The notes: generated by a model not told the origin, from the sequence alone. A stretch of DNA of 10,860 nucleotides from Chitinophaga pinensis (GCA_943323675.2 CALPIR020000069.1:1-10860), one strand, 5' to 3'. Shown: positions 1-8,013, numbered from the stretch's first letter. A program made the numbers and translations.

Positions 1-1
1 C

Positions 2-310
2 ATTAGAATTTTTCCTGATCTTTCCGGCTCTTTTAATAGCACAGCGAAACTTAAAAGTTCAAAGGGTTATCATACCAATATGGTTAAACTGGACTGGAGT
101 TCTCCAAATGTGGATTTATTAAATTTCTATAGGATTTATAGAAAAGTGTATGGCACCACCGCTGATTCGGTTTTGATTGGAACAAGTGGCGAAGGAACCG
201 AAAATTACATGGATTATACTGCCATTTCAGGAATTCTATACAAATACAGTATTATAGGTGTAATGAATTGTGCTGGATATACGAGGCTAAGTAATATATC
301 GGAAGATATT
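2..310 (+). other. Fibronectin type III-like domain (start may lie upstream)
   Basis: The protein reads V-K-L-D-W, then L-L-N-F-Y-R-I-Y-R-K, then Y-K-Y-S-I-I-G-V. This is the strand pattern of an FnIII domain: a W in strand B, a Y-x-I-Y-R strand C, and a Y-x-Y strand F. The ATG at base 80 is in strand B, which shows it is not the gene start. Assignment is by pattern only. Confidence 0.6.
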
Positions 311-3300
311 GGATTTAGATCGGCATTTGGAACGGTTAGTGGTAGCATGTCTTACCAAGGTGGATTTGCTTTAAATCATGCTAAGGTTATTGTAAGCCCT
401 TCTGCAGCTAGCTTTGTTGGTGCCTCAATGCGTTTTGTAAATGCAACAGGAAAGCTCAATGTTCCAGCATCTAACAAGTTAAATTTAACGGCAGGTGTGA
501 CTCTTGAAACGTGGTTTAACACCAACAATATTAGTGGAACTAAAAACCTAATGGTATTAACATCCGGTACTAAAACACTTACACTAAGATTGCAAGGAGC
601 AAATTTACAAGTGGTAGCATATAATGGCAGTGCTACGCAAACCGTTAACTCTTCAGCCGTTTTGGCTAATAATTTTAATCAAGCTACAGCAGTACTTGCA
701 TCAGATTCAATGATTATATATCTAAATGGTATTAGGTCTGCAGGAATTGCTTTGGGTGCATTTGTGCAATTACCAATGAACAATTCTGCTATCGAAATGG
801 GAACTAGTTTTGTTGGATACCTTGACGAGGTTAGGGTTTATAATCGCGCAAAAACAGCGTTTCAAGTTACTGAAGACTTCTCTAGGAGAGTAAATCCAGA
901 TGATATTGGCCTTTTGGCCTATTATACTTTTGACGAAAAGATAATTGGATACAATGGATTTTTTGATTACTCAAGAAACGGATCAGTTTACAATGAAAAT
1001 CATGGAATAACCCTTAATGGTGCATTTAGTGATTCAATTCCTTCTACTTCTCAATTGGCATATGCAAGTTATACCGATGATAAAGGTACTTACGTGGTTA
1101 CCAACATTGGCTATATTGGAACTGGGCAGGTTTTTACTGTTACTCCATCATTTGAAACGCATGCCTTTAGCCCAATAAATAGAACTGTTTTTATAGGGGA
1201 AGGTGCTGGTGTGCACAGCGAACAAAATTTCACAGATATTTCATCGTTTACCGTTACAGGAACTGTTTATTATGATGGCACCAGCTGCCCTGCCGAAGGA
1301 ATTCAATTAAAAATTGATAACCAAACGGTAACAAAAAACAACGCACCAGTAACTACAACTCAAAATGGAGCTTTTGAAATACAAGTTCCAATCGGTAATC
1401 ACGTCATTACCGTGGAAAAGGATGGTCACACTTTTAGTGCTGGCCGATTCCCAAGTTCAGGGGAGTTTAATTTTCAAAATCCGAAAGCAGATATACAATT
1501 TATTGACAATACTTTAATTAAAGTTGTTGGTAGAGCAGTTGGTGGACCTATTGAAGCAGCAAAGGTCCCTGGTTTAGGTCGTTCTGTTAACAATATTGGT
1601 AAAGCAAGAATTCACTTCAAGTCTCAAATGGGTAATGGATGTAAAAGATTATCCGTTACTACCAATGACACCACTGGTGAGTATGTTGCGTATTTGCCAC
1701 CTTTGGTATACACCATAGACACAGCAAGGGTTCCAACCCAACTTGATATTAATTTTGGTATACAAAGTGTGATGGATCTAACAAATTTTGTTAATCTAGT
1801 TACAACTTATGATACTGTTTATCTTCCTGGTACTAGCACAATATCTAGGATTGATTCAGTGAAATACCATACGATAAAAGACTTTATTTATTTTAATGTT
1901 CCTAATTTAGAATTTGCCCGTAAAACAGGTAAGACGCCAACGGATAGTGCATTTGTTGGTGAGCTATCAATAAAAATTGATAGTCTTACTACAGTAAGTT
2001 TAGTTCCATCTAGTCCATATAGATACCCTGTATTCAATCAATTTCAAACATATAATGCTAGAATATACGCCTTCGATATTTATACCAATAAAGACAGAAC
2101 GCCTAATGTGATTAGTAGAGTGCCACTAGAAGGATCTGTAGTAATTGACAACGGTATGGCAACGCTCGATACCAAGACTCAAACACTAGAGGTTACTGGT
2201 GGTTATGCTGAATATTCATTCAGGTGCGGAAATCCAAATATTACAACTAATGCATTAAATCCAACACAAAGTTTTACGCTAGCCATTCAAGCTACGTTTT
2301 TTACACTTGGAAATAATGGTGCTAGAACCAGGAATTGGCTTCCAAATGCAGGTTCATCTTATAGAGGAATTGTATTTGGCGCAAGAGGAAGAGGCGGAGC
2401 ATCTTTTATGACTAATGGACCAGAGAAGGTTGATTTGATTTTAAGAGACCCTCCAGGTTCAGCAAGTTCTGCCACATGGTCTAAAAATACGAATTATACA
2501 GCTATTAAACGCTATTCAAATTTAAGTAGTTCTGGTGGTAATTTTATGGGTACAGCCTATATTGGTGCCAAGTGGGAAACTAGTTTTGGTCTGGGTGCAA
2601 TGGTAGGTACCGAAACAGAAGTAGGTGTGCAATTAGGTGGTGGTTTTAATAAAAACACATCTACAGGTACTAATGGTGAAGAGATTTCTACGTTGAGTAC
2701 GTCTATAGATTTGTCTACAGGTGGGGGTTCTGACCAAGTAGGATCCAAAGCAGACGTCTTTTTTGGTCACTCTACTAACTATACTTTTGGTATGGCTGAT
2801 AATCTATTGCTAGTAAAGGCTGCAGATTGCGGAATACCGGGTGCTATTTGTGGCGATACCATCATTAACGGATATAGAATAGGTATTAAACAGTCAATAT
2901 CTATAGACCCTAATGGTATAAATACCGTTTTCGCTTATACGGTTGGAGAGATAGAAGATATCATTATTCCTAACCTTAAAAAAGCAAGGAACTTAGTATT
3001 AACGCAAGGAAGGAAAAAGAATAACCAAGCAAGGTATTTGATTAACTTTAATAACAACTCGGATCCTGATTATGATACCAAGTATGCGGCTAATAATGAT
3101 GATCCAATTTGGGGAACCTCTAGGAATAAAAACAATCCTTTGATTTTAGATGAAATTGATAAAACAGGCCCTAGTTATACATTTAGACCAGACACATTAT
3201 ATGAAATTGATTCGGTTCGTTATTATAACAACCAAATTAGAATTTGGAAAGAAACGTTAGCTAAAAATGAGAAGGAAAAATACGATGTATTTAACCTTAA

Positions 3301-6300
3301 TCTAAATAATGTGCAAAGCAATGGTACCAATACCAGCATAGGCAAGGCAACCATTACAAGAACTTTCGCCACTACTAAAAGTAAAGAAAGCACAAGTTAT
3401 GAGGAGGTTTATTTTGATGAGCAAGGTGCATTTGGATTTAAAGCTATAATGGGTGGATCTGGTGTTGAATTTCAAGGAGGATTTACTATTGGAACAACCG
3501 ATGTTACAGATAATGGCAGCGTAAGTGATACATCAACTACAATTAGCTATACCTTAAACGATGGTGATGATGGGGATTTAATAACTGTTGATGTGGTTGA
3601 TCCAGGAACAGGTAATGGGCACGTATTCAAACTTAAAGGTGGCCAAACATCTTGTCCATACGAAGGACCACAATGGGCTAATTATTACAAACCAAGTGAT
3701 ACAGTTGCCGCTACAACCTACTTTAATGAAGGTGAAAGTGTGCAGTTAACGGATGGTACTTTGCAACGCCATGTGCCATTAATTAGTATTCCACAGGCCA
3801 CTAAATTTAATGTGCCAGCTGATGAGGCTGCAACCTTTAATTTGAGCCTTGGCAATATCAGCGAATCTGAGGATGACCAAACTTACGATTTAAGAATAAT
3901 TGAGTCAACTAATCCACATGGTGCAATTTTAACTATAGATGGACTTGACCCTAACAGAAGTTTTACTGTACCTTACGGCACAAGTATTAATAAAACACTA
4001 ACATTAAGAAGAGGTCCTGAATACTACGATTATGAAAATATTCTATTGATATTTAAGTCTCAATGTGATGATGATTTAGTTGATTCGGCATATATAACTG
4101 TACATTTTATTCCAACTTGTACCAAGCCAACTGTTCAAATCCCAATGGATAAATGGACACTAAATAATAGTTTTAAAGATACCATGAATGTTATAATCAG
4201 TGGATACGATTATAACTTTGGCGGATTAAAAAATATTGAGTTTCAATATAAGCCCGCATCAAGTGCTCAGTGGAATATTTTGAAAACTTTCCACAAGAAC
4301 CCATCAGATTCTACACTCGCTGTTATCCCATCAAATCAACCATACATTGAGTATATTTGGAATATGCGTCAGATTACTGATGGCCCATACGACATAAGAG
4401 CAGTTAGTAGATGTGCTGCACCAAATCATCCTGATGCACTCATGGAATCAGAGGTTAACCGTGGATTAGCAGATCGTATAAATCCTGCACCATTCGGCAA
4501 TCCTTCTCCTGCAGATGGAATTCTTTCTCCAAATGATGAGATCAGTATACAATTTAATGAACCTATAGATAATGCTTCTCTTAGTTTCCAAAACTTTGAT
4601 ATTAGAGGCGTACTTAATGGAAGCGCAACAGAAAGCAACGTAAGTATTTATTTCGATGGCAATAATGATTATGTTGAGATTCCAACAGGATTAAACCTGA
4701 ACAAAAAATCTTTCTCACTAGAGTTTTGGGCAAGAAGAGATGCTTTAGGACAACAAGTTGTTTTCTCTCAAGGAATTGATCCTAATCAATATTTTGCTAT
4801 AGGTTTCGATGCAAGCAACAAGTTTTACCTTCAAATTGGTACAGACAAAGTGTTTAGCAATACAGCAATTACAGATTTAGTAAGCTATAATCACTATACC
4901 GTTTCTTACAATTCAGATTTAAATACTTGTGAGTTGTTTTTAAATGGTGTGGTATGTAACACTGGTAACACAACTATTTATAGTAAGTATGAAGGTGGTG
5001 GTAAAACCATTATTGGTAAATTATCTTACGATAACAGCCTTTCATTTAGAGGTAACTTAAGAGACCTTAGGTTGTGGTCAAAAACCAGAACATCGTCTGA
5101 AATCCTTAGCTCTATTAATAGAACTTTAAAAGGAACTGAAGCGGGAATTGTTGCAAACTGGAGATTTAATGAAGCAAAAACCAACACAGCTAAAGATTAT
5201 ATCCGTTCAAGAAATGCTGAGATTGTTAACGCTGTATGGGAAATAACACCTAAAGGAAGCTCTTATAAAATAGTAAACGAACCTTTAACTATTGAAGCAT
5301 CAAACATTGCATTTACCCAAGAAAGTGATTTCACTATTGAATTTTGGTTTAAAGGAAATAACGTTGGAGGTAATGTAGCATTGTTCTCTAATGGTAAAGG
5401 TGATTCTACAGATATTAATCCTTCTATACGTTGGAGTATTGAAAAAGACGCCAGCGGCAAGATTTATGTTAAGCATAAAGGCTATAATTTTGAGGCAGTT
5501 ACAACCAATTACTTTGATGGTAACTGGCATCATTTTGCTTTAGTTATGCAAAGGGCAACAAGTTTAACTGCTTTTGTAGACGGTAATCAGCATAATACAG
5601 TAAATTCAACTGGCTTTGAAATGTTTGGCGGTAACAAAATTTGGATTGGTGCTAGAGCATATCAGCCAGCTTTTGGCGCTGATGTATTGGATCGTTTATT
5701 TACTGGTTTTGTAGATGAAGTAAGGATCTGGAGTTCTGCAAGAACTCAATTCCAAATAGAAAGAGACTTTGTTAATAGGTTAGGTGGAACCGAATCAGAT
5801 TTGACATTATACATTCCGTTTGAGTTGTATACGATTAATTTGGGTGTGCCAATTTTAACACCTAGTGTTACGGATATTAAATCACCAACTCGTGTTGTTG
5901 CAGGGGCAACGGCTAATGGTAGCGGATTAAATACAGAAACAGCTAAAATAAAATTACAGCGTCCTGTTGAGGCCATTAATTTTACCTATTTAGTTAATAA
6001 TGATCGTATTATTCTTACACCAAATACGCTACCTGCATTAATTGAAAATGTTACACTTGACGTGACAGTAAAAGATGTTTATGACCTTAATGGTAACAAA
6101 ATGCAATCTCCAAGAACATGGATTGCTTTTGTAGAGAAAAATCAAGTGAAATGGCAAGACCAAGACTTTAGTTTTAATAAATTAAAAGGGGCCGCATTGT
6201 CATTTAACACCAAGATTGTTAATTCAGGTGGTGCTGTTAAGCAATTTACTATTCAAAACTTACCAGATTGGTTAACAGCTAGTCCTGCAACAGGTAATAT

Positions 6301-7999
6301 TTTACCTAACAGTACAGTTACTGTAACCTTTACAGTTGATCCGAATGTTAATATTGGTGCTTATGAAAACGAAATTCAAGTACTTACAGACTTTGGATAC
6401 CCTGATGGTTTATTGATAAAACTAAAGGTATATGCTGAGCCACCTTCATCATGGTCAGTTAATCCTGCAGCATTCCAAAATACAATGAGTATTGTTGGGC
6501 AGATTAGGGTTAACAGCATTATTTCAACCAATCCTGATGATAAGTTGGCAGCTTTTGTTAATGGCCAATGTAGGGGTATTGCTAATCTTCAATATTTCTC
6601 ACAAGTTGATCGTTATTACGCATTTTTAAATGTTTATAGTAATGTTACCAGTGGTGAAACTATTGAGTTTAGGATTTGGAATGCTACAGAAGGTAAGAGT
6701 CACACTGAGGTTACACCTTCTCTTCCTTATGTTGCTAATAGTTTAGTGGGCAACATTACAACGCCTCAAATTTTTAATGCCACAGATAAGATTACCAGAT
6801 ATGTCCCAATAACAGCAGGATGGAATTGGATTTCATTTAATTTATTAATGAAAGATTCGACTGACATCAATAAAGTGTTGAAAAATGTAGTGAGTACAGA
6901 AGGCGATATTTTTAAAGATCAAATTAATTATGCTGATTACACAACTTTAAATGGTTGGGCAGGAACACTTGCTAGTCCGGTTAGAGGTGTTAAAACTGAA
7001 AAATCATACCGTTGGAAATCGAGCACAACAGATACTTTAGTAATTACGGGTATTGAGGTTAACCCTTCACTGCAGCCTATTCGTTTAGACTCAGGTTGGA
7101 ATTGGATTGGCTTCCAATCTCAAAGAAATTTAAGTGTTACTGAAGCCTTTTCTTCTTTAAATGCTACAAGCGGAGATTGGGTAAGCAGTCAAACTCAGTT
7201 TGCTGTTTATGATGCAAACATTGGTTGGGTTGGTAGTTTAATTACCATGCTTCCTAACAAAGGTTATGTATACAAATCAGCAGCAGTAAAACAATTTGCT
7301 TATCCTAGGTCTGCAATGTTTAGTAAAACGGAAGCTGCAGAAAATCGTTACCAAAGCAAATATTTTGCATACAATGCCGAAAAATTTGAAAATACAATGA
7401 GTGTGGTTTTAGACCCTGGCTTTTGTAATGAGGCGCTATCAACTGGAAGATTAAGTATTGGTGCATTTGTTGGCAATGAAGTAAGGGGAATAACCAAACC
7501 AACTAAGTTGAGTAATGGTAAGTACCTATACTTTTTAAATGTTTCGTCAAACAGCAACACTGATGAAATCACATTTAAATTATTGGATGAACAAAATGGA
7601 ACAACACTTGATCTAGATGGTAAGGTGCTATTTGGAAACGGCAAATTAATTGGATCACTGGTTTCTCCATATCAAACCCAAACAACAACAACTGTAAAAT
7701 GTGAAGATTATTATTCTGGTACAGTAAGTAACATTAGTATGTATGCATTCCCTAATCCTTATAATAAAGAGGTGCAGTTTAACGTACAAGGAACGCTTGC
7801 TGAAACACTAAATGTGAAAGTATTGGATGTAACAGGAAAGCTTGTTGATGTATTCGATTACAAAAATGTTGGAAAGAGTAATTCTGCCAACATAAACTGG
7901 AATGCTGAATCAAGAGGAGTAGAAGTGAGAAGCGGATTGTATTTTGTTGAGATTAGAAGCAATGGCAATGTTGTTAGAACTAAATTAGTTAAGTATTAA
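2..7999 (+). CDS. Giant multidomain T9SS-exported LamG/Ig-like surface protein (5' end missing)
   Basis: The frame is open from base 2 to the TAA at 7997-7999 (2665 visible residues). No start is in view: the first ATG (base 80) falls inside an FnIII-like domain whose upstream residues are also coding, so the gene begins before the window. Domains by base position: FnIII-like 2-310; split carboxypeptidase-regulatory-like domain 325-1250 enclosing LamG1; further such modules 1250-1500 and 1513-1740; unassigned block about 2190-3667; Ig-like domains 3755-4126 and 4127-4480; Big_5-like halves 4481-4621 and 5993-6133 around LamG2 and LamG3; BACON-like 6140-6439; module A 6452-6780; GWNW repeats 6797-7309; module A 7361-7681; type A sorting domain 7733-7996. 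No catalytic residues or membrane helices are seen. The sorting domain implies export by the Sec pathway and T9SS, with attachment to or release from the cell surface. An adhesive or structural role is inferred only from domain content. It sits 14 bases upstream of a second secreted-protein gene. Confidence 0.93.
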   Translation: MRIFPDLSGSFNSTAKLKSSKGYHTNMVKLDWSSPNVDLLNFYRIYRKVYGTTADSVLIGTSGEGTENYMDYTAISGILYKYSIIGVMNCAGYTRLSNISEDIGFRSAFGTVSGSMSYQGGFALNHAKVIVSPSAASFVGASMRFVNATGKLNVPASNKLNLTAGVTLETWFNTNNISGTKNLMVLTSGTKTLTLRLQGANLQVVAYNGSATQTVNSSAVLANNFNQATAVLASDSMIIYLNGIRSAGIALGAFVQLPMNNSAIEMGTSFVGYLDEVRVYNRAKTAFQVTEDFSRRVNPDDIGLLAYYTFDEKIIGYNGFFDYSRNGSVYNENHGITLNGAFSDSIPSTSQLAYASYTDDKGTYVVTNIGYIGTGQVFTVTPSFETHAFSPINRTVFIGEGAGVHSEQNFTDISSFTVTGTVYYDGTSCPAEGIQLKIDNQTVTKNNAPVTTTQNGAFEIQVPIGNHVITVEKDGHTFSAGRFPSSGEFNFQNPKADIQFIDNTLIKVVGRAVGGPIEAAKVPGLGRSVNNIGKARIHFKSQMGNGCKRLSVTTNDTTGEYVAYLPPLVYTIDTARVPTQLDINFGIQSVMDLTNFVNLVTTYDTVYLPGTSTISRIDSVKYHTIKDFIYFNVPNLEFARKTGKTPTDSAFVGELSIKIDSLTTVSLVPSSPYRYPVFNQFQTYNARIYAFDIYTNKDRTPNVISRVPLEGSVVIDNGMATLDTKTQTLEVTGGYAEYSFRCGNPNITTNALNPTQSFTLAIQATFFTLGNNGARTRNWLPNAGSSYRGIVFGARGRGGASFMTNGPEKVDLILRDPPGSASSATWSKNTNYTAIKRYSNLSSSGGNFMGTAYIGAKWETSFGLGAMVGTETEVGVQLGGGFNKNTSTGTNGEEISTLSTSIDLSTGGGSDQVGSKADVFFGHSTNYTFGMADNLLLVKAADCGIPGAICGDTIINGYRIGIKQSISIDPNGINTVFAYTVGEIEDIIIPNLKKARNLVLTQGRKKNNQARYLINFNNNSDPDYDTKYAANNDDPIWGTSRNKNNPLILDEIDKTGPSYTFRPDTLYEIDSVRYYNNQIRIWKETLAKNEKEKYDVFNLNLNNVQSNGTNTSIGKATITRTFATTKSKESTSYEEVYFDEQGAFGFKAIMGGSGVEFQGGFTIGTTDVTDNGSVSDTSTTISYTLNDGDDGDLITVDVVDPGTGNGHVFKLKGGQTSCPYEGPQWANYYKPSDTVAATTYFNEGESVQLTDGTLQRHVPLISIPQATKFNVPADEAATFNLSLGNISESEDDQTYDLRIIESTNPHGAILTIDGLDPNRSFTVPYGTSINKTLTLRRGPEYYDYENILLIFKSQCDDDLVDSAYITVHFIPTCTKPTVQIPMDKWTLNNSFKDTMNVIISGYDYNFGGLKNIEFQYKPASSAQWNILKTFHKNPSDSTLAVIPSNQPYIEYIWNMRQITDGPYDIRAVSRCAAPNHPDALMESEVNRGLADRINPAPFGNPSPADGILSPNDEISIQFNEPIDNASLSFQNFDIRGVLNGSATESNVSIYFDGNNDYVEIPTGLNLNKKSFSLEFWARRDALGQQVVFSQGIDPNQYFAIGFDASNKFYLQIGTDKVFSNTAITDLVSYNHYTVSYNSDLNTCELFLNGVVCNTGNTTIYSKYEGGGKTIIGKLSYDNSLSFRGNLRDLRLWSKTRTSSEILSSINRTLKGTEAGIVANWRFNEAKTNTAKDYIRSRNAEIVNAVWEITPKGSSYKIVNEPLTIEASNIAFTQESDFTIEFWFKGNNVGGNVALFSNGKGDSTDINPSIRWSIEKDASGKIYVKHKGYNFEAVTTNYFDGNWHHFALVMQRATSLTAFVDGNQHNTVNSTGFEMFGGNKIWIGARAYQPAFGADVLDRLFTGFVDEVRIWSSARTQFQIERDFVNRLGGTESDLTLYIPFELYTINLGVPILTPSVTDIKSPTRVVAGATANGSGLNTETAKIKLQRPVEAINFTYLVNNDRIILTPNTLPALIENVTLDVTVKDVYDLNGNKMQSPRTWIAFVEKNQVKWQDQDFSFNKLKGAALSFNTKIVNSGGAVKQFTIQNLPDWLTASPATGNILPNSTVTVTFTVDPNVNIGAYENEIQVLTDFGYPDGLLIKLKVYAEPPSSWSVNPAAFQNTMSIVGQIRVNSIISTNPDDKLAAFVNGQCRGIANLQYFSQVDRYYAFLNVYSNVTSGETIEFRIWNATEGKSHTEVTPSLPYVANSLVGNITTPQIFNATDKITRYVPITAGWNWISFNLLMKDSTDINKVLKNVVSTEGDIFKDQINYADYTTLNGWAGTLASPVRGVKTEKSYRWKSSTTDTLVITGIEVNPSLQPIRLDSGWNWIGFQSQRNLSVTEAFSSLNATSGDWVSSQTQFAVYDANIGWVGSLITMLPNKGYVYKSAAVKQFAYPRSAMFSKTEAAENRYQSKYFAYNAEKFENTMSVVLDPGFCNEALSTGRLSIGAFVGNEVRGITKPTKLSNGKYLYFLNVSSNSNTDEITFKLLDEQNGTTLDLDGKVLFGNGKLIGSLVSPYQTQTTTTVKCEDYYSGTVSNISMYAFPNPYNKEVQFNVQGTLAETLNVKVLDVTGKLVDVFDYKNVGKSNSANINWNAESRGVEVRSGLYFVEIRSNGNVVRTKLVKY
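325..1250 (+). other. Carboxypeptidase-regulatory-like domain split by LamG domain 1
   Basis: The first half (about 325-410) reads G-T-V-S-G-S-M-S-Y-Q-G-G, the typical opening of a carboxypeptidase-regulatory-like beta-sandwich. LamG1 follows (about 415-945), with L-E-T-W-F near its start and Y-L-D-E-V-R-V-Y-N-R near its end. It leads into Y-Y-T-F-D-E and a short D-Y-S-R-N-G segment. The expected closing half then appears at about 1055-1250: a T-D-D-K-G-T-Y strand, F-x-V-T-P-S, H-x-F-S-P and N-F-T-D. What is seen is the order of motifs; that they form a single interrupted fold is inference. Confidence 0.6.
1250..1740 (+). other. Two further carboxypeptidase-regulatory-like modules
   Basis: The first (about 1250-1500) opens T-V-T-G-T-V-Y-Y-D-G, has Q-N-G-A-F-E-I near 1365, and closes with a strand ending V-E-K-D-G-H-T-F. 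The second (about 1513-1740) opens I-K-V-V-G-R-A-V-G-G-P-I and has T-T-G-E-Y-V-A-Y-L near 1675-1700. These transthyretin-like beta-sandwiches are common spacers in large Bacteroidota surface proteins and have no activity of their own. Exact borders are approximate. Confidence 0.55.
2190..3667 (+). other. Unassigned central block with paired Gly/Ser-rich hairpin regions and charged helices
   Basis: I do not recognise a named domain here. Landmarks are D-P-P-G-S at 2447-2461; a Gly-rich segment with alternating residues and flanking Ser/Thr at 2534-2767; a Cys pair near 2829-2860; a likely helix at 2945-3019 (I-I-I-P-N-L-K-K-A-R-N-L); a charged likely helix at 3209-3295 (N-N-Q-I-R-I-W-K-E-T-L-A-K-N-E); a second Ser/Thr- and Gly-rich hairpin region at 3347-3598; and a closing G-G-Q-T-S-C-P-Y-E-G at 3638-3667. 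From memory, similar motif strings occur in other very large Bacteroidota proteins, but no function is known to me. Confidence 0.4.
3755..4480 (+). other. Two Ig-like beta-sandwich domains
   Basis: The first (about 3755-4126) begins near H-V-P-L-I-S-I-P and includes F-N-V-P-A-D-E, N-P-H-G-A and a V-P-Y-G-T strand. It ends with a C-D-D-D and C-T-K pair that could form a disulfide. The second (about 4127-4480) has W-T-L-N-N, an I-E-F-Q-Y-K strand, W-N-M-R and D-G-P-Y-D-I-R-A, a pattern typical of Ig-like domains in secreted proteins. Both calls rest on strand patterns alone. Confidence 0.45.
4640..5248 (+). other. LamG-like (concanavalin A-like) domain 2
   Basis: It opens with I-Y-F-D-G-N-N-D-Y-V-E-I-P, followed by F-S-L-E-F-W-A-R-R, the two hallmark strands of bacterial LamG-like/Laminin_G_3 domains. 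It closes with L-R-D-L-R-L-W-S-K-T-R and A-N-W-R-F-N-E. The closing strand has L-R-D-L where the other two copies have a D-E-V. Such domains often bind carbohydrate or protein, but no ligand can be named. Confidence 0.75.
5260..5825 (+). other. LamG-like (concanavalin A-like) domain 3
   Basis: Hallmarks in order are F-T-I-E-F-W-F-K, N-W-H-H-F-A-L-V near 5521-5544, a short V-D-G-N loop, and F-V-D-E-V-R-I-W-S-S-A-R-T near the end, followed by L-Y-I-P-F-E. The 'WHHFALV' and 'DEVRIW' strings are the most diagnostic LamG signatures in the window. It follows LamG2 almost directly, so the two form a tandem pair. Confidence 0.8.
6140..6439 (+). other. BACON-like / Ig-like domain
   Basis: This stretch contains F-T-I-Q-N-L-P-D-W-L-T, then S-P-A-T-G-N-I-L-P-N-S-T, then V-T-F-T-V-D-P-N and G-A-Y-E-N-E-I-Q-V. 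The 'LPxWLT...P.tG.i....' layout resembles BACON and related Ig-like domains of Bacteroidota, which are usually spacers or glycan-contacting modules in surface proteins. The call is by pattern, with the family name uncertain. Confidence 0.5.
6452..6780 (+). repeat. Module A, copy 1 (W-S-V-N-P type)
   Basis: This module of about 110 residues opens W-S-V-N-P-A-A-F-Q-N-T-M-S and has L-A-A-F-V-N-G-Q-C-R-G-I in its middle. It continues with Y-A-F-L-N-V-Y-S-N and G-E-T-I-E-F-R-I-W-N, and ends near V-G-N-I-T-T-P. The same string of motifs occurs at 7361-7681 and at 8089-8415 in the next gene. I cannot give a Pfam name. Confidence 0.75.
6797..7309 (+). repeat. Tandem 'GWNW' repeats
   Basis: Two units each start with G-W-N-W-I (6818 and 7094), followed by S-F-N-L or G-F-Q-S. 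Each continues with a D-I/D-W segment, a Y-x-x-x-x-G-W-x-G core (L-N-G-W-A-G-T-L and N-I-G-W-V-G-S-L), and a closing strand with K-S-Y-R-W-K-S or K-G-Y-V-Y-K-S. Units like these are frequent just before T9SS sorting domains, according to general knowledge of Bacteroidota proteins. Their role is not known to me. Confidence 0.7.
7361..7681 (+). repeat. Module A, copy 2 (diverged)
   Basis: It reads F-E-N-T-M-S-V-V, then I-G-A-F-V-G-N-E-V-R-G-I, Y-L-Y-F-L-N-V-S-S-N and D-E-I-T-F-K-L-L-D, and ends I-G-S-L-V-S-P-Y. The opening Trp of copies 1 and 3 is replaced by F-A-Y-N, and the C of 'CRG' by V. The module sits between the GWNW pair and the sorting domain. Confidence 0.7.
7733..7996 (+). other. 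T9SS type A C-terminal sorting domain
   Basis: The last 88 residues have the expected order: Y-A-F-P-N-P-Y-N near 7742, then V-K-V-L-D-V-T-G-K-L-V-D, then S-G-L-Y-F-V-E-I, and finally R-T-K-L-V-K-Y before the stop. This matches the Por secretion system type A sorting domain. It directs the protein through the T9SS, after which it is normally cleaved and the protein is anchored or released. Confidence 0.93.
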
Positions 8000-8013
8000 T
8001 AGAGATTTTGAAT
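8000..8013 (+). other. 14-base intergenic gap without Shine-Dalgarno or terminator
   Basis: The gap reads TAGAGATTTTGAAT and is the only non-coding stretch in the window. It has no GGAGG-type ribosome site; Bacteroidota commonly initiate without one and favour A/T-rich leaders. There is no room for a hairpin terminator or a promoter, which supports co-transcription of the two genes. Confidence 0.6.

Larger units (their letters stand above)
4481..6133 (+). other. Big_5-like Ig domain apparently interrupted by two LamG domains
   Basis: The segment 4481-4621 carries P-S-P-A-D-G, then I-S-I-Q-F-N-E-P-I-D and F-D-I-R-G-V-L-N-G, matching the first half of a Big_5-type Ig-like domain. LamG2 and LamG3 follow. 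The expected second half appears at 5993-6133: I-I-L-T-P-N-T-L-P, T-L-D-V-T-V-K-D, then L-N-G-N-K-M. This matches the usual end, where a strand with 'TP', a 'Y/V-x-V-T-V' strand and 'D-x-x-G-N' close the fold. The match of the halves is seen; the nesting is inferred. Confidence 0.55.

Noticed and set aside
80..82. ATG at base 80 as the start of the first gene
   Set aside because: The frame is open back to base 2 and the upstream codons form part of the same FnIII-like domain. There is also no signal peptide after this ATG, although the protein carries a T9SS sorting domain.
2557..7644. Short minus-strand open frames (60-98 codons) opposite the first gene
   Set aside because: All lie antisense to a clearly coding frame with recognisable domains, and their translations show no signal peptide, motif or domain. 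They are shadows of the plus-strand gene.
7999..8013. Possible Bacteroidota -7 promoter element (TAnnTTTG) around TTTTG at 8006-8010
   Set aside because: The TA is not at the required spacing (AG is found at 8003-8004), no -33 element was identified, and the site lies only three bases before the ATG.
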